Of a DNA stretch of 37,027 nt, positions 30,866 through 37,027 are shown one piece after another. Made by a program: the position numbers and the translations under genes. The stretch comes from Clostridium sp. (lineage in GTDB: Bacteria; Bacillota; Clostridia; Lachnospirales; Lachnospiraceae), in NCBI GenBank assembly GCA_016302185.1, contig JAEDOC010000003.1, forward strand, positions 1 through 37,027. The letters run 5' to 3'. The notes under the pieces are model-generated. The model did no database searches. It was not told the DNA's origin and saw only the letters and a program-made list of their open reading frames with translations. How positions within the stretch are numbered: the first letter of the stretch is position 1; the number at the start of each line of letters is the position of its first letter.

Positions 30866-31151
30866 GTCTGCGCCTTTTTCGTTCGGGCACAGAAGTAAAA
30901 AGTCATTTTTTATTACATACAATTTCTCCTCAAAACAGAAAAAATGGAATAGAATGCCTCAAACAGGCAGATGATAATATTTTTTTAAATAATTTACTCA
31001 AAATTGATAAATGAAAGAGATTCTGTGATTGCGTGTTACCGGCGTGCATGTTATACTCAATATAAATAAGGGATAAATTGGGAGATTTATTTTTGTAATC
31101 TTTAGTTACAAATGTGTCACTTTATATGACAAGGGAAAAGGCGGATAACGA
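30866..31151. other. AT-rich intergenic region with leader signals
   Basis: No gene seen. Besides the promoter at 31029-31057 it holds two small inverted repeats in the expected leader: TTGTAA/TTACAA (31093-31111) and TGTCA/TGACA (31115-31131). These may be operator or RNA elements; the first part (30866-31020) shows nothing recognisable. Confidence 0.5.
31029..31057 (+). promoter_or_regulatory. Promoter for the solute-binding-protein/kinase region
   Basis: TTGCGT (31029-31034), 17-base spacer, TATACT (31052-31057) with an extended TGT directly in front of the -10. No other promoter is obvious up to the kinase gene. Confidence 0.65.
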
Positions 31152-31325
31152 ATGAATTGTGGGGGGCTGAGAATGCAGAAACAGCTATCCGGTTCCGACA
31201 GGAACATCGGAAAGCAGATTATTTTAGGCATCATTCTGATCGCCGTTATTCTCGTTTCCTTTATCCCCCCTTTGATTAATTGGACAGGCCGGATGCCTAT
31301 CCTTGAGAGGCGCAAAGGAGTTTGA
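31152..31325 (+). pseudogene. Short membrane-anchor ORF, probable remnant of a larger gene
   Basis: Encodes up to 57 aa (50 aa from the second ATG at 31173 after a G-run). After a basic start (M-Q-K-Q-L-S-G-S-D-R-N-I-G-K-Q) comes one membrane helix, I-I-L-G-I-I-L-I-A-V-I-L-V-S-F, then a stop. This is how the signal anchor of a sensor kinase or cyclase starts, but the rest is missing. A second small ORF in another frame follows at once, and the next gene is clearly broken, so loss of the middle of a sensor gene is a fair guess. It could instead be a genuine small membrane protein. Confidence 0.4.
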
Positions 31326-31330
31326 TTGCT

Positions 31331-31414
31331 ATGAATGATGCCAAAGCTTACCAGCAGTCTGTGGATATTCTCAGCAGCCTGGTAGACAATCTAATGACAG
31401 GAGAATGCATATGA
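31331..31414 (+). pseudogene. 27-codon ORF between the anchor remnant and the lipoprotein gene
   Basis: A 27-aa ORF (M-N-D-A-K-A-Y-Q-Q-S-V-D-I-L-S-S-L) with AAGGAG ten bases upstream. Its stop overlaps the lipoprotein ATG (ATGA). It may be the tail of the same decayed sensor gene, or a leader peptide translated ahead of the lipoprotein. Confidence 0.35.
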
Positions 31415-31716
31415 AAAAACAATTTTGCCAGCTGTTGGCGCTTGCAATGACAACAGTGCTGCTGACCGGATGCGGGACACAGACAGCCGTGAATGAAAAG
31501 AAGGAAAATGAAAAAGAAAAAGTAAGAGTTGCCTTGTGGGGGACGCAGCTGTTGGAGAATTACACCCAGTATCTGTGCGATATGTTTCCGGAGGTGGAAT
31601 TTGAATTTGTGTTGGCCACCAATTCTACGGATTATTACCGTTATCGGAACGACCATGACGATCTGCCGGATATCCTGACGGTACGATCAACTGGCTGCCG
31701 GCATGTGCGGATGTAG
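31411..31716 (+). pseudogene. 5' fragment of a lipoprotein solute-binding protein
   Basis: Encodes 101 aa: a lipoprotein signal peptide ending in L-L-T-G-C (Cys21), a charged linker, then V-R-V-A-L-W-G-T-Q-L-L-E-N-Y-T-Q-Y and F-P-E-V-E-F-E-F-V, the first strands of an extracellular solute-binding domain. The homologous reading is lost at about 31680 and a stop occurs at 31714-31716. The rest of the protein continues in another frame from about 31680, so this is the first half of one broken gene. ATG 31411 is preferred to ATG 31405, since ACAGGAG lies eight bases before it. Confidence 0.75.
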
Positions 31717-33137
31717 ATAGTATTATTGTGAATGAGACGCTGTTTCAGGAGCATAATATCGCCATTCCTTCGGATTATAATTCTTTTATTGCAGCCTGCG
31801 AGGCCTTTGAGGAGCAGGGCATTCAGGGCTTTTGCTCTGATTTCGGTTCGGATTATACCTGTATGGAAGTGCTGCAGGGCTTTGCCATCTCAAAGCTTTT
31901 GTCTATGGAGGGCCGTGAGTGGCGGCAGCAATATGAGAGCGGGATTACGAATCAGCTTTCGGAAGATGTCTGGATGCCTGTCTTTGAGAAATTTTTCGAC
32001 ATGAAGGAGAAGACCGGTCTTGGCGAAGCCGAAACGAAGATGACGAATCAGGATCCCAAGAGACTCTATACTGCCGGTAAACTGGCGATGTATCGTGGTA
32101 CAGGCACGGATGTGATTGCTTTTCCCGGACGTGAGGGGGACAGATCCACTCTGCTTCCTTATTTTGGCGATACGGAGAAGGACAACTGGTATCTGACCTA
32201 TCCGTCCTTCCATGTAGCTGCCAGCAAAAAAGCAATGGAAGATCCTGAACGGGAGGAGCTTCTTCTGAAGATTATGACGGCCATGCTGAGTCAGGACGGC
32301 CAGAGCTGTATCACTTACGGTAAGAACATGATTCCCTACAACAAGAATGTGACTTTGGAACTGCTGCCCGAGCTGGATAACATAAAGTCTTACATAGAAC
32401 AAAACAAGATGTATATCCGTCTGGCGTCCAGTGAGATGTTCAGTATTTCACAGAATGTGGTGCAGCGTATCCTGACCGGTGAGCTGAAAACACCGAAAGA
32501 GGCATTTGCGGCGTTCAATACCCAGTTGGCTGAGGAGAAATCGTCTGACACAGTGGTGGCTCACATTGATACTGCTTATTCTGATCGGTTTACGCCGGAT
32601 CATGGCAATATGGCGGCATCTGCTGTTTACAATACGGTTCTTGCGGAAGCAGATGTGGATCTGGTGTTTGGCCAGTCGTGCTATATCAGCAGCGATGTCT
32701 ATGCGGGAGATTATACGAAGAAGGATTTGGGTTACCTGATTAACAACGATGTGGGAAAACCGGTAATTGCCCGTCTGACCGGCCAACAGCTTTTCGATCT
32801 TGTTTCAAATACCCTTTCTTTGAAGGGCAACAGAGGCGCTGTCTGCAATGACAGTACTCTGTATGTATCCAGCGGCTTTGAGATGGATGTCTCCAGAACG
32901 GACACCGGTTATGTATTGAATGATCTGACGATGGAAGGAAAAAAGCCGGATCCGGATGCAGTCTATTCCGTGCTTCTCTGCAGTGATTACGACTGGTATG
33001 TAGTTGATGCCATGAAGGCAGTCGGCTGCGAGGATTATGAGATTGACGACGTCCACTTTGAAGAATATGTTTTTAAGCGATTGATAGAGGAGGGCGGTCA
33101 GCTGGAAGCACCGACTGATTACCTTACACTGAGATGA
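31680..33137 (+). pseudogene. 3' fragment of the solute-binding protein with 5'-nucleotidase-C-like domain
   Basis: The frame resumes at about 31680 with G-T-I-N-W-L-P-A-C-A-D (GTG 31728 is the first standard in-frame start, giving 469 aa without a signal). It continues as a type 1 solute-binding domain (Y-R-G-T-G-T-D-V-I-A-F-P, then S-F-H-V-A-A-S-K-K-A). From about 32570 it becomes a domain resembling the C-terminal domain of 5'-nucleotidases: H-G-N-M-A-A-S-A-V-Y, V-D-L-V-F-G-Q-S-C-Y-I, and A-R-L-T-G-Q-Q-L-F-D-L-V. The fusion is unusual and sits directly in front of a hybrid histidine kinase, which suggests the intact protein was a ligand sensor for it. The 3' part has no other stops. Confidence 0.75.
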
Positions 33138-33177
33138 TAACGGTATGCACAGTAGATTTCCGATGGAGGTAAATGCG

Positions 33178-35799
33178 ATGCCAAAACGAAAACAGATAAA
33201 GCGATATATACCTCCCGTGCTGTGCACGCTAGTGTTAATTCTTTTTCTCGGATTGGGCATTTTATACATTCGGTCTTATATGAGTCAGCAGACGATAGAG
33301 GAACGTTCCTCACAGCTGCAGCAGATCAGTGCACAGATTCAGACCAATCTGGAATATGGTCTGGGAACGCATTGGAATCTGACTTCTGCGATCGACGGTG
33401 TTTTGGAGGGAAAGAATTTTGCTGATCAGGAGGAACTGACAGATGCGATTGCTGCTTTGGAGACAACATTTTGCACAGAGCTCTATGACTGCAGGCTGAT
33501 GCTGCTGGATTCCCTTGGGACAGCTTATCTGGATGAGGGGGAAAAGGGCATCTGGGACGATATCAATCGTCTTTCGGACGGAAAAGACCGCCATACCTTT
33601 GTTTCAGAGACAAGTAATATGGATGGTACCTTTCTTGCATTTGTAGAGAAACTGGAGAATCCGGTTACCGTCGGTGCGGAAGACAATCGATTTACGCATC
33701 TGGTTTTGCTGAAAGATATCGAGACATTGAAAAAATATTACACAACGGAGTCTTATGGCGGTCATGCTGCGACTTATATTATCAAAAAGAATGGGCTTCT
33801 GGCTTATTATGACGCGGAAGATGATATTATCGGGGCCAGGAATGTCTTTAAGGCACTGGAGAAGGCTGAATATGTGGATGGGCAGAATTTTCAGGCGCTC
33901 AGAGAACAGTTGAAAGAGAAAGGAATCGTTGCTGCGAATATTATGCTCCACCAGACGGAATATTACTTCTGCCTGACCGATCTGAATCAGTTCGATATGA
34001 CTCTGATGCTGCTGATTCCGGCAAAGTATGTGGCGTTTAATACGATGAATATGGTAAACTCATTTATCCGCATACTGATTCTTTTTATGTCGGTTCTGGT
34101 GGTTCTGATCGTGCTGGCTTTTATCAGTTTTGTTATGATCCGGCGAGGAAATCAGATGGTGAAGGTTGAGCAGCAGAATAACCAGGAACTGAACCGGCTG
34201 CGACTGGCTGCGGAGGATGCAATGGTTGCCGCGGAGGCAGCCAACAAAGCGAAAAGTACTTTCCTCAGCAATATGTCCCACGATATCCGGACCCCAATGA
34301 ACGCAGTCATTGGATTCGCCACGCTGGCTATGGCGAATATTGACAACACAGAAAAGATTAAGGATTATCTGACCAAGATCCTGTCTTCCAGCAATCATTT
34401 ACTGTCTCTTATCAATGATATTCTGGATATGAGCCGTATTGAAAGCGGCAAGATTCAGCTGGAGGAGCAGGAAGCCAATCTGTCTGATATGCTTCATGAC
34501 ATTAAAACTATCATCAGCGGCCAGATTCATGCCAAGCAGCTGGAACTGTATATGGATGTAATAGACGTGACTGATGAGGATGTGTTCTGCGATAAGACGC
34601 GTCTGAATCAGGTGCTGCTGAACCTTCTGTCCAATGCGATCAAGTTCACGCTTCCCGGCGGCACGATATCGATCCGTGTGGCCCAGCTGCCCAATGCGCC
34701 GGAGGGGAAAGGCCTGTTCGAGATTCGGGTCAAGGACACCGGTATCGGCATGAGCCAGGAATTTGCCCAGCGGATCTTTGAGCCCTTTGAACGGGAGCGC
34801 ACATCCACCGTCAGCAAGATTCAGGGTACGGGTCTGGGAATGGCTATTTCAAAAAATATTATTGACATGATGGGCGGAACGATCACAGTGCAGACCGAAA
34901 AGGACAAGGGAACGGAATTTACCATTCGTCTGGCGCTGCGTCTGCAGTCGGAGCGCCGCAGCGTGGAACGGATCAAGGAACTGGAAGGGCTCAAGGCTCT
35001 GGTGGTGGATGATGATTTTAACACCTGCGACAGCGTGACCAAGATGCTGGTACAGGTGGGAATGCGGTCGGAGTGGACACTCTTTGGCAAGGAGGCAGTC
35101 CTCCGTGCCAGACAGTCCATGGAGCTGAACGATCCTTTCCAGGCGTATATTATCGACTGGCGGCTGCCGGATATGAACGGTATCGAGGTGACCCGCCAGA
35201 TTCGTAGCCTGGGAGACGAGACTCCGATCATTATTCTTACTGCTTACGATTGGTCTGATATTGAGGTTGAGGCAAGAGCCGCCGGTGTAACCGCATTCTG
35301 CGCTAAGCCCATGTTCATGTCCGATCTGAGAGACTCTCTGCTGAATGCGCTGGGTCAGCAGAAACCCAGGGGCGATTCTGTTCTTCCTGCTGTCTCCGAC
35401 TCAGATGATTTCAGAGACAAACACCTGCTTCTTGTCGAGGATAACGAGCTGAACCGGGAAATCGCAGTAGAGATTCTGAGCGAGTATGGCTTCCGGATTG
35501 ACACGGCGGAAAACGGAGCGGAAGCAGTGGAGAAAATAACTGCCGCCCGGATTGGAGAATACGATCTGATCCTGATGGATATTCAGATGCCCATTATGGA
35601 CGGCTACGAGGCAACCCGGACAATTCGTGCGCTGAAAGAGCCGGCGCTGGCCGGAATTCCAATTCTGGCTATGACGGCGAACGCCTTCGATGAAGATCGC
35701 AAGGCAGCCTTAGAAAGCGGTATGAACGGTTTCCTGTCCAAGCCCATCCAGATTGATGAGCTCGTTCAAACGCTGCAGAATGTGTTTCAAAGAATGTAA
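33178..35799 (+). CDS. Hybrid sensor histidine kinase with two receiver domains
   Basis: Membrane phosphorelay protein (873 aa). Helix one at about 11-31, an external sensing region at about 35-290 (Cache-like size) and helix two at about 297-321 precede a coiled linker. The HisKA box has His368 in M-S-H-D-I-R-T-P-M-N. The ATPase domain shows N-L-L-S-N-A-I-K-F-T, D-T-G-I-G-M and G-T-G-L-G-M-A-I. Two receiver domains follow: one with Asp660 in I-I-D-W-R-L-P-D and a second with Asp801 in L-M-D-I-Q-M-P-I-M-D-G. No histidine-phosphotransfer domain or DNA-binding output is attached, so the response partner must be elsewhere. ATG 33178 has GGAGG eight bases upstream. The broken solute-binding protein just upstream probably supplied its ligand input. 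Confidence 0.93.
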   Translation: MPKRKQIKRYIPPVLCTLVLILFLGLGILYIRSYMSQQTIEERSSQLQQISAQIQTNLEYGLGTHWNLTSAIDGVLEGKNFADQEELTDAIAALETTFCTELYDCRLMLLDSLGTAYLDEGEKGIWDDINRLSDGKDRHTFVSETSNMDGTFLAFVEKLENPVTVGAEDNRFTHLVLLKDIETLKKYYTTESYGGHAATYIIKKNGLLAYYDAEDDIIGARNVFKALEKAEYVDGQNFQALREQLKEKGIVAANIMLHQTEYYFCLTDLNQFDMTLMLLIPAKYVAFNTMNMVNSFIRILILFMSVLVVLIVLAFISFVMIRRGNQMVKVEQQNNQELNRLRLAAEDAMVAAEAANKAKSTFLSNMSHDIRTPMNAVIGFATLAMANIDNTEKIKDYLTKILSSSNHLLSLINDILDMSRIESGKIQLEEQEANLSDMLHDIKTIISGQIHAKQLELYMDVIDVTDEDVFCDKTRLNQVLLNLLSNAIKFTLPGGTISIRVAQLPNAPEGKGLFEIRVKDTGIGMSQEFAQRIFEPFERERTSTVSKIQGTGLGMAISKNIIDMMGGTITVQTEKDKGTEFTIRLALRLQSERRSVERIKELEGLKALVVDDDFNTCDSVTKMLVQVGMRSEWTLFGKEAVLRARQSMELNDPFQAYIIDWRLPDMNGIEVTRQIRSLGDETPIIILTAYDWSDIEVEARAAGVTAFCAKPMFMSDLRDSLLNALGQQKPRGDSVLPAVSDSDDFRDKHLLLVEDNELNREIAVEILSEYGFRIDTAENGAEAVEKITAARIGEYDLILMDIQMPIMDGYEATRTIRALKEPALAGIPILAMTANAFDEDRKAALESGMNGFLSKPIQIDELVQTLQNVFQRM

Positions 35800-35822
35800 T
35801 AGATAAGGATTCTGATGCGGCA

Positions 35823-36608
35823 TCAAAATGGGCGGAGAGTGTTAAAAAATTGAGAGAGCATATCGGCCGGAAGCTGCCCCGGCGCAGAGGCCGCCCCTGC
35901 TGTGCCGAAGCTTAAGCAGGAGCCGAAAAGCTCTCCGGAGATTCGGCTGATGGCTCCCAGTTTGCCCATGGACATGGTGATAACCGGAGTTTTTGGATGT
36001 TCCTCTTTCATGGTAAGGGTGGCATCCAGAAGGGTGAGGACGTCCCGTTCGCTCGTCGGCATCACAGCATATTTCGCGATGTCACAGCCCAGATCCTGCA
36101 TCCTGCAGAGCGTGGCGACGATGTCTTCTTTGGCCGGTGTTCCGGAAAAATCATGGCAGGAACCGATGACGGCTGTGCCGGCGCGGTGGGCAGCCTCGGC
36201 GATGGCCCGTACCGCGTCTTCCCCGCGGGAGAGCTCTACATCCACCAGATCGATACAGCCGCTTTCAATGGCTGTCCGATTGATCTGCACGTAAGAGTCG
36301 GTGTCAATGGCGATCTCGCCGCCCTCGGCTTTGGTGCGAATCGTAAACAAGAGGGGAATTTCTCCCAGAGTATTACGAAAAGCGGTAAGTGTGGCCTGCA
36401 GGCTGCCGGAATCCACAGGATTCTCCGGTGTCAGAAGAGATTCGAAAAAGTCTGCACGCCATTCCACCAGATCACAGTGGCTGTCCGGCCGGGTTACATC
36501 TTTAGCAGAGGAAAGTAAAGCCTCTTTTTTTTTGCCAGTGAAAGGGATGCAGATCTTCGGTCTGCCGCTTCCCAGAGTTATCTTTCTTATCTGAATGGTG
36601 GATGCCAT
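35823..36608 (-). CDS. aroD: Type I 3-dehydroquinate dehydratase
   Basis: Shikimate-pathway enzyme (261 aa) that dehydrates 3-dehydroquinate to 3-dehydroshikimate through a Schiff base. The catalytic pair is clear: His152 in G-S-C-H-D-F-S-G-T-P and Lys179 in D-I-A-K-Y-A-V-M-P. V-E-W-R-A-D-F-F near residue 48 and S-M-G-K-L-G-A-I-S-R-I near 213 also fit. AGGAGG precedes the ATG. It converges on the kinase gene with 23 bases between stops and no strong terminator. It is the only recognised aromatic-pathway gene here apart from the odd AroK-like gene 7 kb away. Confidence 0.95.
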   Translation of the reverse strand: MASTIQIRKITLGSGRPKICIPFTGKKKEALLSSAKDVTRPDSHCDLVEWRADFFESLLTPENPVDSGSLQATLTAFRNTLGEIPLLFTIRTKAEGGEIAIDTDSYVQINRTAIESGCIDLVDVELSRGEDAVRAIAEAAHRAGTAVIGSCHDFSGTPAKEDIVATLCRMQDLGCDIAKYAVMPTSERDVLTLLDATLTMKEEHPKTPVITMSMGKLGAISRISGELFGSCLSFGTAGAASAPGQLPADMLSQFFNTLRPF

Positions 36609-36685
36609 GGTACGTCCTCCTGTCCTTTTCTTATTGCCGTTCTATTGCCTGAATTTAAAATGGTTTCTCACAATTTACTGCTATA

Positions 36686-36714
36686 AGTATAAGTTTGGAA
36701 GATGGTTCTGTCAA
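36686..36714 (-). promoter_or_regulatory. Promoter for aroD
   Basis: Minus strand TTGACA (36709-36714), 17-base spacer, TATACT (36686-36691). A near-consensus promoter; the leader to the aroD ATG is about 70 bases. Confidence 0.8.
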
Positions 36715-36721
36715 ATAAAAG

Positions 36722-37027
36722 CTAGGAATTTTCCTCCAGCGGCCATTCCACCACATGGACGTGGATGGTCTGTACCTGCCTGGCATTGCCGCAGAAGACG
36801 CCCTGGTTGATGGGACAGTCCTTATAATCCCTGCCATGGGAGATTTTGATGTGCTGCTCGTCCACAAGCAGGTTGTTGGTGGGATCCAGGCCGTACCAGT
36901 AGCCGTTGTCATAGACCTCCACCCAGGCATGGCTTAAGCCCTCGCCCATCAGCATACCCACCACATATCGGGCCAGAATGCCCTTCTGGCGGCACAGGGA
37001 GATGAGAATATGCGAATAATCCTGGCA
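36722..37027 (-). CDS. Transglutaminase-like protein, C-terminal part (cut by window edge)
   Basis: The frame is open to the right edge, so the start is outside the window. The visible 101 residues begin C-Q-D-Y-S-H-I-L-I, carrying the probable catalytic Cys, followed by L-S-H-A-W-V-E-V-Y (catalytic His) and W-Y-G-L-D-P-T-N-N (catalytic Asp), the Cys-His-Asp triad of the bacterial transglutaminase-like superfamily. GTG 36964 inside this frame is not the real start. The protein ends W-P-L-E-E-N-S just upstream of the aroD promoter. Its substrate is unknown; a peptidase role is as likely as cross-linking. Confidence 0.8.
   Translation of the reverse strand, partial: CQDYSHILISLCRQKGILARYVVGMLMGEGLSHAWVEVYDNGYWYGLDPTNNLLVDEQHIKISHGRDYKDCPINQGVFCGNARQVQTIHVHVVEWPLEENS

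Noticed and set aside
1..37027. CRISPR arrays, tRNA/rRNA genes, insertion sequences, phage genes
   Set aside because: None seen by eye on either strand: no regularly spaced repeats, transposase motifs or integrase motifs.

Overview
The window looks like chromosomal DNA of a spore-forming Clostridia bacterium, most likely Lachnospiraceae. The reasons are roughly 50% GC, strong AGGAGG-type ribosome sites, a clostridial Tad/Flp pilus cluster with DUF5702 and FHA members, a YyaC sporulation protein, a DUF5711 protein, a TSCPD protein and a CBS-type family II pyrophosphatase. I see no rRNA, tRNA, insertion sequence, prophage or CRISPR array.

Layout. (1) 1-6425: the distal part of a Tad (tight adherence) type IVb pilus operon: a TadC-like protein cut by the window edge, Flp pilin, DUF5702 pseudopilin, TadE-like protein with two Cys modules, prepilin peptidase, a second TadE-like protein, and an FHA protein. 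A 32-bp RNA hairpin sits between two of these genes. (2) 6549-8210: rhomboid protease, HIT protein and a sigma-70-like factor, apparently one operon, meeting murG tail to tail. (3) 9467-10900: a DUF4367 anti-sigma-like membrane protein and a small secreted protein; composition becomes AT-rich partway through the first. (4) 11049-16527: diaminopropionate ammonia-lyase, a TSCPD protein divergent from MTA/SAH nucleosidase across a palindrome, an unknown membrane protein, glucose-6-phosphate isomerase and a small conserved protein. (5) 16651-22538: a CofE-like protein with a coiled-coil membrane protein, then YyaC, an MPN-like/LysM membrane protein and DUF5711. (6) 22574-30812: transketolase, ROK glucokinase, CBS pyrophosphatase behind four 11-bp-phased Pho-box-like repeats, HicB-like protein, flavin reductase, a shikimate-kinase-like protein, a DUF1576 membrane protein and a small protein. 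(7) 31029-35799: a decayed lipoprotein solute-binding protein carrying a 5'-nucleotidase-C-like domain, preceded by small ORFs and followed by an intact hybrid histidine kinase. (8) 35823-37027 on the minus strand: type I dehydroquinase and the C-terminal end of a transglutaminase-like protein.

The most unusual signals are in non-coding DNA: the long G-U-tolerant hairpin at 3200-3326, the phased repeats before the pyrophosphatase, the palindrome shared by two divergent promoters at 12734-12748, an inverted repeat that would hide a ribosome site at 13591-13683, and an intrinsic terminator directly in front of the DUF1576 gene. Protein-level oddities are an apparently inactivated MPN (JAMM-like) domain joined to LysM, a shikimate-kinase-like protein lacking the expected shikimate-binding arginine, and the broken solute-binding protein. 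All functional calls come from reading motifs by eye; no database search was run.
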